Shown: positions 18,266 to 26,609 of the stretch, in pieces
How positions within the stretch are numbered: the stretch's first letter is position 1
Layout: every line of letters starts with the position of its first letter
Assembly (NCBI RefSeq): GCF_001425665.1
Contig: NZ_LMCX01000001.1
Location: forward strand, 62,001 to 126,000
Length of the DNA: 64,000 nucleotides
Direction of reading: 5' to 3'
DNA from: Yonghaparkia sp. Root332
GTDB taxonomy: Bacteria; Actinomycetota; Actinomycetes; Actinomycetales; Microbacteriaceae
Translations under genes and position numbers: made by a program
The notes under the pieces: generated by a model
Seen by the model: the letters and a program-made list of their open reading frames with translations, nothing else
The model's database searches: none
What the model was told of the DNA's origin: nothing

Positions 18266-19366
18266 TCAGTCGTCGAAGTGGGCGGCCGCGGCGCGCGCCC
18301 GGTAGGCGACGTCGTCGAGGTCGGCGCCGATCGCCGTGACGTGGCCGGCCTTGCGGCCCGCGCGGGGCCCCTTGCCGTAGGCGTGCACCTTCGCGCTCGG
18401 CTGGTGGCCGAGCGCGGCGGCGATGCGCTCCGGCGGGAGGGCGCCGAAGACGTTGATCATGACGCTCCAGTCGGCGAGAGCATCCGTCGCCCCCAGCGGC
18501 CAGTCGAGGACGGCGCGGAGGTGCTGCTCGAACTGGCTCGTGACCGAGCCGTCGATCGAGAAGTGACCGGAGTTGTGCGGTCGCATCGCGAGCTCGTTGA
18601 CGAGCACGCGGCCGTCGGAGGCGTGGAAGAGCTCGACCGCGAGGACGCCCGTGACTCCGAGCCCGTTCGCGACGATCGTGGCGATCTCCGCGGCGGCCCG
18701 CTCGGCCGCATCGCCCGCGTGGGGCGCCGGGGCGATGACCTCGGCGCAGACGCCCCCGCGCTGCACCGTCTCGACGAGCGGCCACAGCCGGACCTCGCCG
18801 CTCGGGCGGCGGGCCGCGAGCTGCGCGAGCTCCCGCTGGAAGCTCACGAGCTCCTCGACGAGCACAGGGCCGCCGGCGAGCCAGTCGTCGGCGCCGTCGG
18901 CGGCGTCGACGACGCGGACGCCCTTGCCGTCGTAGCCGCCGCGCGGGGTCTTTACGACCGCGCGCCCGCCGTGGTCGGCGAGGAAGGCGGCGAGCTCGTC
19001 GCGCGACTCCACGCGCGCCCAGTCGGGCATCGGCACGCCGAGGGCGCCGAGGCGCTCGCGCATGAGGAGCTTGTCCTGCGCGTACAGGAGCGCGTCCGGG
19101 CCGGGCCGCACCGCGGCGCCGGCGGCGACGAGCGCCCTGAGCACCTCCTGCGGCACGTGCTCGTGATCGAAGGTGATCGCGTCGCAGCCTGATGCGAAGT
19201 CGAGGACGGTGCGGGCATCCCGGTAGTCGCCGACGACCGTGGCGGCGAGGCGGGCGGAGGAGTCCTCCGCCTCGGCCAGCACTCGGATCTCGATGCCGAG
19301 CGCGACGGCCGCGGGGATCATCATGCGCGCGAGCTGTCCTCCGCCGATGACGCCGATGACGGGCAT
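18266..19366 (-). CDS. purK: N5-carboxyaminoimidazole ribonucleotide synthase
   Basis: An ATP-grasp carboxylase of 366 residues that makes N5-CAIR from AIR, ATP and bicarbonate. It begins [13 protein letters not shown] (4-16) and has FDHEHVP, the ATP-grasp glycine loop [20 protein letters not shown] and [13 protein letters not shown], all PurK signatures. ATG 19366 has a GGAGGAG ribosome binding site 7 bases upstream. It heads the purK-purE-LCP operon and is divergent from the GtrA gene, the same arrangement I recall in mycobacteria. Confidence 0.95.
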   Translation of the reverse strand: MPVIGVIGGGQLARMMIPAAVALGIEIRVLAEAEDSSARLAATVVGDYRDARTVLDFASGCDAITFDHEHVPQEVLRALVAAGAAVRPGPDALLYAQDKLLMRERLGALGVPMPDWARVESRDELAAFLADHGGRAVVKTPRGGYDGKGVRVVDAADGADDWLAGGPVLVEELVSFQRELAQLAARRPSGEVRLWPLVETVQRGGVCAEVIAPAPHAGDAAERAAAEIATIVANGLGVTGVLAVELFHASDGRVLVNELAMRPHNSGHFSIDGSVTSQFEQHLRAVLDWPLGATDALADWSVMINVFGALPPERIAAALGHQPSAKVHAYGKGPRAGRKAGHVTAIGADLDDVAYRARAAAAHFDD

Positions 19367-19380
19367 GGCTGCTCCTCCTC

Positions 19381-19386
19381 TAGATT
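19381..19386 (+). promoter_or_regulatory. Promoter of gtrA-like gene
   Basis: TAGATT on the plus strand would start a leader of about 33 bases that includes GGAGG before ATG 19426. The overlapping TCTAGA palindrome also falls in the leader of the divergent purK gene. Confidence 0.35.
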
Positions 19387-19425
19387 GGGGGCTTCCCGTC
19401 CATTGTGGTGCACCCCGGAGGCCCC

Positions 19426-19878
19426 ATGCCCCACCTGCTCGCCCAGTTCGCCCGCTTCGGCGCGGTCGGGCTCGTCGGGCTGGTGGTGGACATCGCGCTG
19501 TTCAACCTGCTGCGCGTGACGGTGCTCTCGCCCGAGCTGATCGCCGAGGGCCCGATCATCGCGAAGGTCGTCTCGACCACGGTCGCGATCGCCGTCAACT
19601 GGGTCGGCAGCCGCTACTGGAGCTTCCGGCTGCGGCGGCGACGGCCGGCCGGCCGCGAGGCCGTCGAGTTCGTGATCGTCAGCATCGGCGGCATGCTCAT
19701 CGCCGTCGGCTGCCTCGTGATCTCGCGCGAGGTGCTCGGCTTCACGAGCCTGCTCGCCGACAACATCGCCTCGAACGTCGTGGGGCTCGGCCTCGGCAGC
19801 CTGTTCCGGTTCGCGCTGTACCGCTGGTGGGTGTTCCATCCGCGACGGGATGCCCGAGCGGAGTCGCTCGTCGGCTGA
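19426..19878 (+). CDS. GtrA family membrane protein
   Basis: A 150-residue protein with four hydrophobic segments and the GtrA-family pattern: ARFGAVGLVG at the start, NWVGSRYWSF between helices 2 and 3, and LGSLFRFALYRWWVF at the end. GtrA proteins are thought to flip polyprenyl-phosphate-linked monosaccharides for cell-surface glycosylation. ATG 19426 has a GGAGG site at a spacing of 4; two in-frame GTG codons upstream (19405, 19408) lack one. The position between purK and the PH-domain gene matches the conserved actinobacterial order. Confidence 0.88.
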   Translation: MPHLLAQFARFGAVGLVGLVVDIALFNLLRVTVLSPELIAEGPIIAKVVSTTVAIAVNWVGSRYWSFRLRRRRPAGREAVEFVIVSIGGMLIAVGCLVISREVLGFTSLLADNIASNVVGLGLGSLFRFALYRWWVFHPRRDARAESLVG

Positions 19879-19895
19879 GAGCCGAACCGCCGCAG

Positions 19896-20411
19896 TCAGC
19901 CCGCGAGCGGTGTCGCGCCGGTCTGCCGGCGGGCCTCGGCGACCGAGCTCCTGCTGTGCTCCATGAGGTCGGAGAGCGCCTCCTGGACGAGCGCGGCGCG
20001 CGGCAGATCGCGCAGCACCACGGGGCGGTCGAGGCCGGTGTTGAGGAGGATGTCGCCCGAGCCGAGCAGGCGCTGGATCGCCGACTGGCGCAGCGAGACG
20101 TCGTAGCTCCTGCTGTGCAGGACCTCCTGGCGCGTGCGCACCCCGAGACCGCGGCGCACGACGATGCGCCGCGTCGTGATGAGCACGTGGCTGGCGAGCC
20201 ACCGGATGTACGGCACCACCGCGAGACCGACGATCGCGAGGGCGCCGCCGGCCGCGACCGCGATGCGCTGCCACGGCTCGTCGAGGGCGGTCGCGCCGTA
20301 GACGGCCGCGCCGCTGACGAGAACGGCGACGATGACGGGGCCCGTGAGGGCGCGCGCGTGCGCGCGCAGGAGCACGATGACGCGCTCGGGCTCGCGGGGC
20401 TCCCCGGTCAT
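19896..20411 (-). CDS. Bacterial PH-domain (bPH2) membrane protein
   Basis: A 171-residue protein with two hydrophobic helices near residues 22-70, followed by a domain of about 85 residues starting SHVLITTRRIVVRRG. It continues with RQEVLHSRSYDVSLRQSAIQRLLGSGDI, the typical bacterial PH (YdbS/DUF304) strand pattern. These proteins are membrane-anchored with a cytoplasmic PH-like domain of uncertain role. The gene starts 3 bases after birA ends, so the two are co-transcribed, as in mycobacteria (Rv3278c beside birA). Confidence 0.82.
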   Translation of the reverse strand: MTGEPREPERVIVLLRAHARALTGPVIVAVLVSGAAVYGATALDEPWQRIAVAAGGALAIVGLAVVPYIRWLASHVLITTRRIVVRRGLGVRTRQEVLHSRSYDVSLRQSAIQRLLGSGDILLNTGLDRPVVLRDLPRAALVQEALSDLMEHSRSSVAEARRQTGATPLAG

Positions 20412-20414
20412 GCC

Positions 20415-21215
20415 CTATTCATAGCGCAGGTGCGTCACGTCGCCGGCCGACACGGCGACGAGCGCCGAGGAGCCCCCGCCGGGGCGGACGAGCAGCCGCC
20501 CGTCGTCGTCGAGCGCCTCGGCGACGCCGCGCAGGGGCGCGAGCCCGGGCTGGTCGACCCGCACGGCCGAGCCGAGCGTGTCGAGCACCGGCTCGACGAG
20601 CGGGCGCAGCGCCCCCGCCGTCGGAGCCTCGCGCCACCGGGCGACGAGATCGCGGAGCGCGCGCAGGTACGCGGCGAGCGCGCGGTCGGCGAGTGGGGCA
20701 TCCGCCCCGCCGGCGACGCCCTCGACGGCGCCCTCGGCCACGCCCTCGATCGCGAGCGAGGTCGCGGTCGGCACCGGCAGCTGCTCCACGGTCATGCGGG
20801 TGTTGAGGCCCGCGCCGATGACGACCCCGTGCGGCGTGAGCTCGGTCAGCACCCCCGAGAGCTTGCGACCGCCGACGAGCACGTCGTTCGGCCACTTGAG
20901 CCCCGCGCCGGCGACGCCGAGCTCGCGCACCGCGTGCGTCATCGCGACGCCGGCGAGCAGCGGCAGCCAGCCCAGGCGCTGCGGGTCGGCGCCGGCCGGG
21001 TCGAGGCGCACGAGCACCGAGATCGCGAGGGATGCGCCCGCCGGCGCGCTCCACACGCGATCGAGGCGGCCCCGGCCCGCCGTCTGGTGGTCGGTCGCGA
21101 GGACGGCGAGGTCGGGCAGCTCGGCGGCGCGGCGGACGAGCTCGGAGTTCGTCGACGGGCACGACGCCCGCCACTCGAGGTCGGGGGCGACGGCGCGGCT
21201 GAGGGGGAGCTCCAT
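20415..21215 (-). CDS. birA: Biotin-[acetyl-CoA-carboxylase] ligase
   Basis: A 266-residue group I biotin protein ligase, lacking the N-terminal DNA-binding domain. It has STNSEL near residue 20, the biotinoyl-AMP loop AGRGRLDRVWSAP and the KWPNDV motif, then a small C-terminal beta domain. It would biotinylate the BCCP domain of the biotin carboxylase gene at 36849-38624. TACGCT six bases before ATG 21215 predicts a leaderless mRNA separate from the upstream kinase operon. Usually birA faces accD directly; here an 8-kb insertion separates them. Confidence 0.93.
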   Translation of the reverse strand: MELPLSRAVAPDLEWRASCPSTNSELVRRAAELPDLAVLATDHQTAGRGRLDRVWSAPAGASLAISVLVRLDPAGADPQRLGWLPLLAGVAMTHAVRELGVAGAGLKWPNDVLVGGRKLSGVLTELTPHGVVIGAGLNTRMTVEQLPVPTATSLAIEGVAEGAVEGVAGGADAPLADRALAAYLRALRDLVARWREAPTAGALRPLVEPVLDTLGSAVRVDQPGLAPLRGVAEALDDDGRLLVRPGGGSSALVAVSAGDVTHLRYE

Positions 21216-21221
21216 GCATCG

Positions 21222-21227
21222 AGCGTA
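21222..21227 (-). promoter_or_regulatory. Leaderless promoter of birA
   Basis: TACGCT on the minus strand with 6 bases to ATG 21215. This gives birA its own start even though a same-strand operon ends 52 bases upstream. Confidence 0.5.
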
Positions 21228-21266
21228 CGGCGCGCCGCCACCGGGCCCCGGGGGCCGATGCCGGGG

Positions 21267-22178
21267 TCAGCCGCGCGCGAGCGCGAGCGCCTCGGCGAGG
21301 GTCGGGGCGGTCGCCGGCCCGGGCCGCGTGACCGCGATCGCCGCCGCGGCGTTCGCGATGCGCGCCGCGCGCGCGGGCGCCTCGCCTCGGGCGAGCGCGG
21401 CGGCGAACGCGCCGAGGTGCGCGTCGCCCGCGCCCGTCGCGTCGACCTGCTCCACGGCGAACCCCGCGACGCGCTCGACCGACCCGCAGACCGCGACGAG
21501 GCACCCCTCGGCGCCGAGCCGGACGATCGCTCCGCGGTCGCGGCTCGCGAGCGCGCGGGCGGCGCCCTCCGCGGACGCCTCGCCGGTGAGCGTGAGGGCC
21601 TCGGCGAGCGAGGCGCTCATCCAGTCGGCGCGCGCGAGCACCGCGTCGAGCGCCGCGGGCCGCTCGACGACCGCGAGCGGGCCGGGGTCGAGCAGCACCG
21701 TGGCGCGCTCGGGAAGCCCGGCGATCCACGGGCCCAGCACGGCGCCATTGGTCGCGTCGAGGAGCCCGTAGCCGGAGACGTGCACGAGGTCGTCGTCGCC
21801 GATCGCGACGGCGGCGAGGGCGGCGGCGGCGAGCTCCGCCTCGGCGCCGAAGGCGGTCGCGAAGCTGCGCTCGCCATCGGGCTCGGTGAAGGCGACGTCT
21901 ACCCCGGTGTCGAAGGCCGGATGCGCCGCGAGCAGCACCGCGACCCCCTCGGCGGCGAGAAGCGCCCGAACCCGGTCGCCGAGCGGTCCGGTGCCGTGCG
22001 CGCCGGCGTAGGCGGCGGGCAGCCCCTGCCGGCGAGCGGCGAGCAGCACGTTCGCGGCGCCCCCGGCGTGCAGACCGCGGGAGCGGCCGCGCACGTCGCC
22101 GCCGCGCGCGGGGAGGTGCGGGACGTCGAGGGCGAGATCGATGAGAGCGTTGCCGACGCTCACGAGGCGCGCGGTCAT
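21267..22178 (-). CDS. PfkB family carbohydrate/nucleoside kinase
   Basis: A 303-residue ribokinase-fold kinase. It begins with VSVGNALIDLALDVP, has the substrate-side GGAANVLLAARRQG motif and ends with the PfkB signature DATGAGDAHLGAF, with catalytic Asp252. The substrate cannot be named; ribose, nucleosides and related sugars are possible. Its ATG overlaps the stop of the ADP-ribosylglycohydrolase gene (ATGA), so the two are translationally coupled. That suggests the kinase phosphorylates a ribosyl product released by the hydrolase (inference). Confidence 0.85.
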   Translation of the reverse strand: MTARLVSVGNALIDLALDVPHLPARGGDVRGRSRGLHAGGAANVLLAARRQGLPAAYAGAHGTGPLGDRVRALLAAEGVAVLLAAHPAFDTGVDVAFTEPDGERSFATAFGAEAELAAAALAAVAIGDDDLVHVSGYGLLDATNGAVLGPWIAGLPERATVLLDPGPLAVVERPAALDAVLARADWMSASLAEALTLTGEASAEGAARALASRDRGAIVRLGAEGCLVAVCGSVERVAGFAVEQVDATGAGDAHLGAFAAALARGEAPARAARIANAAAAIAVTRPGPATAPTLAEALALARG

Positions 22179-23302
22179 CCGCCCGCCCCGTCGCGAGTCG
22201 GCCGGTGACGCAGGGCGAGGAGCGCCTCGGCGATCGCGGGCAGCTCGAGTGAGTTGACGCCGAGGCGCGCGGCGCTCACGGCGTCGACGGTCGCGGCGGG
22301 GCCGCCGGACCACGGTGCGGTGCCGTGCACGGCGCCCGCGACGGCGCCCGCGATCGCGGCGATCGTGTCGGCGTCGCCCCCGAGGGATGCCGCCGCGCGG
22401 ACCGCGAGCCACGGGTCGTCCGGCGCGAGGGCGAGCACGGCGAACGCGGCGGGGATGGACTCCTGCGAGGCGAGGCTCGTCCCGACGACGAGGGCCACGC
22501 GGTCGAGGAGCGCGGCGACGGCCGCCTCCCGCTCGCGCGCGTCGACGACGCCCGGCCCCGGCCCCTCGGCCTCGACGAGGGCGAGGGCTGCGCGGATGCG
22601 CTCGGCGACGTCGGCGCCCGCGATCCAGTTCCCGCGACCGCGGCAGCGCTCTGCGGCGACGACGCCCGCGGCGAGCGCCTCGGGCATTCCCGCCCCGTCG
22701 ACGCCCGCACTCACGGCGGCGGCGACGGCGGATGCCGCGGCGAGCGCGAGCGACGTCGCGTGCGTCACGGCGCTCGCGGCCTCGACCGCGTCCACGAGCA
22801 CCGCGACGTCCGAGCCGGGGGTCGCGATGCCCACGGGCGCGACGCGCATCGCCGCACCGTTCGTCGTGCCGGTGCGCCCCGCGGTCTCGAGCGGCTCGCC
22901 GCGCAGCACCGCCTGCACGGCGCGCGTCGTCGAGGGCCCGAGCAGGTCGCTGGATCCCCGGCGGCGCATGTCGTCCTCCCACGCCACGAGCGCGCGCGCG
23001 AGATCGGCGGGCGCGATGCGGCCCTCGCCCGCGATGAGCAGCCGGGCGACGAGCAGGGCCTGCTCGGTGTCGTCGGTGATCGCGCCGGGCGGCATGCCCC
23101 CGGCGAGCGGATGATCGGCCGCCGGCGCGGCGAACCCGCCGACGATCGCGCCCCACCCCGCGCGCACCGCGTCGCGCGGCAGCAGCTGGAAGGGCATACC
23201 GAGGGCGTCGCCGATCGCGAGCCCCTGGAGCGCGCCGAGCGCTCGGTCGCGCTCCCCCGTCGACGACGCCCCTGCCGCGGGCTCCGCCGCTTCCGCGCTC
23301 AC
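22175..23302 (-). CDS. ADP-ribosylglycohydrolase family protein
   Basis: A 375-residue DraG-like protein. It has GLAIGDALGMPFQ (about 27-39), ITDDTEQALL with the metal-binding DDT (77-79), TNGAAMRVAPVG and, near the C-terminus, GGDADTIAAIAGAVAGA. These are the binuclear Mg-binding motifs of the family, all intact. Family members cleave ADP-ribose from proteins or related N-glycosidic ribosyl compounds. The gene start is the GTG that overlaps the upstream hydrolase stop (GTGA). A long upstream reading extension is low-complexity Arg-rich and is rejected. The context suggests small-molecule nucleoside catabolism rather than protein de-modification, but this is an inference. Confidence 0.87.
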   Translation of the reverse strand: MSAEAAEPAAGASSTGERDRALGALQGLAIGDALGMPFQLLPRDAVRAGWGAIVGGFAAPAADHPLAGGMPPGAITDDTEQALLVARLLIAGEGRIAPADLARALVAWEDDMRRRGSSDLLGPSTTRAVQAVLRGEPLETAGRTGTTNGAAMRVAPVGIATPGSDVAVLVDAVEAASAVTHATSLALAAASAVAAAVSAGVDGAGMPEALAAGVVAAERCRGRGNWIAGADVAERIRAALALVEAEGPGPGVVDAREREAAVAALLDRVALVVGTSLASQESIPAAFAVLALAPDDPWLAVRAAASLGGDADTIAAIAGAVAGAVHGTAPWSGGPAATVDAVSAARLGVNSLELPAIAEALLALRHRPTRDGAGG

Positions 23303-23862
23303 GCCCCCGCGACCTCGGCGAGGATCCCGGCGCTCGTCGTGATCTCGATGAGCGGCGCGTAGAGCGCCATCGCGGCGAGCGCCCGCTCGTGGTCGGCCTC
23401 CGTCACGCCCGCGCACGCGTCGGCGAGGACCCGCACGCGCACCCCCGCGTCCGCGGCGGCGAGGGCGGTCGAGAGCACGCAGCAGTCGGTCGAGACCCCG
23501 GCGAGGACCATGTCGTGGCCGACGATCGACGCGAGCTCCGCATCCCATTTCGAGAACGTCGTGCGCGTCACCACCCGGTGATCGCGTGCGGGGATGCTCG
23601 GCAGGAGATCCCAGATCCCCTCGGTCGGCGGCACGAGCGCGAACGGCCACTGCGCGTAGTACGGCACCCACGCGCCGACGGGCTCGGCGGGCGCGACGAA
23701 GCGCGTGAGCGCCACGCGGTCGTCGAACGCCTCCACGAGCGAGGCGACGACGGGCTCGATCGCGGGCGTGCCGGGGGCGAACCACGGGCTGCCCTCCTCG
23801 CCGAAGACGCGCTGCATGTCGATGACGACGAGCCAGGGACGGCCGTCACCCGCGCCGCTCAC
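23299..23862 (-). CDS. Isochorismatase-family cysteine hydrolase
   Basis: A 187-residue hydrolase of the nicotinamidase/isochorismatase fold. The catalytic triad is visible as Asp15 (VVIDMQRVF), Lys105 (TTFSKWDAEL) and a Cys in GVSTDCCVLSTA, probably Cys128. Nicotinamidases, ureidoacrylate and biuret hydrolases share this fold, so the substrate is open; an amide bond is likely. The GTG start overlaps the permease stop and its TGA overlaps the next GTG, placing it second in a tightly coupled four-gene operon. Confidence 0.87.
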   Translation of the reverse strand: MSGAGDGRPWLVVIDMQRVFGEEGSPWFAPGTPAIEPVVASLVEAFDDRVALTRFVAPAEPVGAWVPYYAQWPFALVPPTEGIWDLLPSIPARDHRVVTRTTFSKWDAELASIVGHDMVLAGVSTDCCVLSTALAAADAGVRVRVLADACAGVTEADHERALAAMALYAPLIEITTSAGILAEVAGA

Positions 23863-25319
23863 GCGACGGGCGCCGTCGCGCCGAGCGCATCCTGCCGGCG
23901 CACGGCCGAGCGGCCGAGCAGGAGGTACCCCGCGAAGCCGAGCACGAGCGAGATGAGCACGCCCAGGTTGGCGCCCTCGAGACCGGGGGTGAGGCCGAGG
24001 AAGTACCCCTGCCACAGGAAGGCGTCGCCGTAGAAGGCGTTCGACACGAAGCCCCAGCCGATCGCCGTCGCGATGACGAGGAGGGCGATCGACTCCCACC
24101 GCACCGAGCCGTAGCGGCCGGCGCGGTCGTAGAGCTCGGCGTCGGCGTAGGGCTGCCTGCGGAGGATGATGTCGGCGATGAACATGCCCGCCCACGCCGC
24201 GATCGGCACCCCGAGGGTGATGAGGAAGCCCTGGAACGGGCCGAAGAAGTCCTGCGCGACGAAGACGACGAAGATCGTGCCCAGCACCATGAGCGCGCCG
24301 TCGATGCCGACCGCGGCCGCGCGCGGCAGCTTCAGCCCCGCGGCGAGCAGCGACAGCCCCGAGGAGTAGATGTCGAGCACCGCCCCGCCGACGAAGCCGA
24401 GCACGGCGACGATCGCGAACGGCACGAGGAACCAGGTGGGCAGGATCGTCGAGAGTGCGCCGACCGGGTCGGTGCCGATCGCGTCGAGGAGCGTCGTCGA
24501 CGAGCCCGCGAGCAGGAGGCCGACGAGCAGGAGCAGGGCCGGAGCCCACGACGCGCCGAACGTCGTCCAGCCGACGACGCCGCGGCTGGAGGCCGAGCGC
24601 GGAAGGTAGCGCGAGTAGTCGGCGGCCGCGTTGACCCAGCCGAGCCCGAAGCCCGTGAGCATGAACACGAGCCCGCCGATGACGGCGCCCGCCTCGCCCG
24701 CCGGGAGGGCGAGGACCGCACCGAGGTCGATCTGCGGCAGCACGAGCACGACGTAGACGATCGTCAGCACCCCCGTGGCGATGGTGATCCACTTCTGCAG
24801 GCGCATGATGAGGTCGAAGCCCATGATGCCGGCCCCGATGACGAGCGCCGCGACGACGACGAGCGCCACGACCTGCGTGCCGACGCCGGCGTCGAAGCCG
24901 AGCGCGCCGAGCACCGTGGAGGTCGCGAGCACGGCGAGCGAGACGAGCACCGTCTCCCAGCCCACCGTGAGAATCCACGACAGGATGCTCGGCACCCTGT
25001 TGCCGTCGACGCCGAAGATCGCCCGGCTGAGCACGAGCGTCGGCGCCGAGCCGCGCTTGCCCGCGAGCGCGATCACCCCGACGAAGAAGAAGGAGACGCC
25101 GATGCCGACCGCGCCCACCAGCAGCGCCTGCCAGAACGAGATGCCGAAGTAGAGCAGGAACGCCCCGTACGCGATGCCGAACACCGAGATGTTCGCCGCC
25201 GCCCAGGGCCAGAACAGGTCGCGCGGCGTGCCCCTGCGCTCCGACTCGTGGATGACGTTGATGCCGTTCTGCTCGACGGCGAGCGCCGCAGCGCTCCCGC
25301 CCTCGATCGCCGTCGACAT
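23859..25319 (-). CDS. NCS1 family purine/cytosine-type permease
   Basis: A 486-residue transporter with about 12 hydrophobic segments. It has the NCS1 N-terminal signature WPWAAANISVFGIAYGAF before and in helix 1, and the acidic NAAADYSRYLPR loop typical of cytosine/purine permeases. It probably imports a nucleobase, nucleoside or similar N-heterocycle by cation symport. ATG 25319 has a GGAGG site 6 bases upstream; an earlier in-frame ATG does not. It heads the operon permease, hydrolase, ADP-ribosylglycohydrolase, kinase. It lies 48 bases after the DUF6716 gene and may share its transcript. Confidence 0.88.
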   Translation of the reverse strand: MSTAIEGGSAAALAVEQNGINVIHESERRGTPRDLFWPWAAANISVFGIAYGAFLLYFGISFWQALLVGAVGIGVSFFFVGVIALAGKRGSAPTLVLSRAIFGVDGNRVPSILSWILTVGWETVLVSLAVLATSTVLGALGFDAGVGTQVVALVVVAALVIGAGIMGFDLIMRLQKWITIATGVLTIVYVVLVLPQIDLGAVLALPAGEAGAVIGGLVFMLTGFGLGWVNAAADYSRYLPRSASSRGVVGWTTFGASWAPALLLLVGLLLAGSSTTLLDAIGTDPVGALSTILPTWFLVPFAIVAVLGFVGGAVLDIYSSGLSLLAAGLKLPRAAAVGIDGALMVLGTIFVVFVAQDFFGPFQGFLITLGVPIAAWAGMFIADIILRRQPYADAELYDRAGRYGSVRWESIALLVIATAIGWGFVSNAFYGDAFLWQGYFLGLTPGLEGANLGVLISLVLGFAGYLLLGRSAVRRQDALGATAPVA

Positions 25320-25367
25320 GGGGTGCCTCCGCTGCACATGGGGTGCGGCCCGCCGGGGAGGGAGCCG

Positions 25368-26609
25368 TCAGCGGCGAGCGTATCCCCGGGCCAGGGGGCG
25401 GTCAACGCGCCGCGCACTGGCGCGCACGATCGCGCGCAGCGGAACGCCGACCGCGAGCGCCGCGGCGCCCGAGAGCGAGCGGTCGTGCGCGCCGAGGGCC
25501 GACTTGCGATCCCACGCGCGCCGCAGGGGGCCGCCGAGGGTCGAGCGGACCGGTCGGCGCGGCGGCAGCCCTCCGCTCGCGCGCTCGCGCACGAGGGCGT
25601 CGACGGCGGTCGCGGCATCGGCGTCGGCCTCGGCGTGCAGGTAGTTGTCGGCGGCCCACGCGGGGGCGGGCATCCGGAAGCGGCCCTCGATCAGGTCGTC
25701 GACCGAGCCCAGGAGCCCCGAGTCGCGGAAGACCGTGTTGATGAGCGCGTCATCGACCCCGAAGTCGTCGAGGGCGAGCGCGGGGATGCCCCGGGCGACG
25801 GCCTCGAGGATGGCCGTCGAGCTGACCGTGGCGAGCGCGCCCGCGGTGTCGAGGGTCTGCGACATCGAGCCGCCCCGCACGACGAGGTTCGGCGCCCGGG
25901 CCGGCAGCTCGGCGAGCAGATCGGCGAGCGGCCAGCGCTCGGCGTGGGTCTGCTGCTCGCCGGTCGCCGCGCGCACCTTCAGCACGACCCGCCGATGCGG
26001 GTGGCGGCGAGCCGTCGCGTCGAGCTGCCGGACGAGCCAGCGGCGCTCCTCGAGCGTCGCGGGGACGAGCGCCTGCGCGGCGAGCACGATGTCGTCGCCG
26101 GCCGGCGGGCGGCCCTCCAGGAACGGCAGGCTCGACAGCGCGAAGCGGTGCGACCAGCCCAGGGCCTCGGCTCGGTCGGCGAACGCGCGCCGCTCGCGCC
26201 GAGAGTGCACGAGCATGACATCGGCCTGCGCCCGGTAGTAGAGGGCCTTGCGGGTGGCCGGGATGCCGACGCCCGGAAGCCCGGTGACGAGAACCGGCCG
26301 GTCGCGCAGCTCGACGAGCTCGCGCAGCACGACCGCCGCGGTCGGGCCGCGCATGCCTACGAGGACGGCCTCTGGCCGATGGTGCCGCACCTGCGCGAGG
26401 AGGTCGTCGAGCCCGAGCACGGCGAGGTCGCGGCTGCGCCACCGCGTGCGCTCGAGAGCGGCCCGCCGCTGCGGCTCGCTCGGCATGACCGGGTTCGCCA
26501 GGAGCTGCAGCGCGACCTCGTCGCTCGACGCCTCGGGCGCGAGCCGCTCGACCGTGCCGGCGGCCCACTTCAGGTACGAGTCGGAGTCGGCGATCGCGAT
26601 CAGCCTCAC
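25368..26609 (-). CDS. DUF6716 putative glycosyltransferase
   Basis: A 413-residue protein starting with IAIADSDSYLKWAA, the N-terminus I associate with the DUF6716 putative glycosyltransferases found beside NeuB/NeuA genes. It has a Rossmann-like first half (VLVTGLPGVGIPATRKALYYRAQADVML in several pieces) and a CDP/CMP-sugar-transferase-like second half with a VRGGSMSQTLDTA loop and TVSSTAILEAVARGIPAL. The latter recalls the SST donor-site motif of sialyltransferase-like GT-B enzymes. GTG 26609 overlaps the synthase stop. It probably transfers the CMP-activated sugar made by the cassette (inference). Confidence 0.7.
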   Translation of the reverse strand: MRLIAIADSDSYLKWAAGTVERLAPEASSDEVALQLLANPVMPSEPQRRAALERTRWRSRDLAVLGLDDLLAQVRHHRPEAVLVGMRGPTAAVVLRELVELRDRPVLVTGLPGVGIPATRKALYYRAQADVMLVHSRRERRAFADRAEALGWSHRFALSSLPFLEGRPPAGDDIVLAAQALVPATLEERRWLVRQLDATARRHPHRRVVLKVRAATGEQQTHAERWPLADLLAELPARAPNLVVRGGSMSQTLDTAGALATVSSTAILEAVARGIPALALDDFGVDDALINTVFRDSGLLGSVDDLIEGRFRMPAPAWAADNYLHAEADADAATAVDALVRERASGGLPPRRPVRSTLGGPLRRAWDRKSALGAHDRSLSGAAALAVGVPLRAIVRASARRVDRPLARGYARR

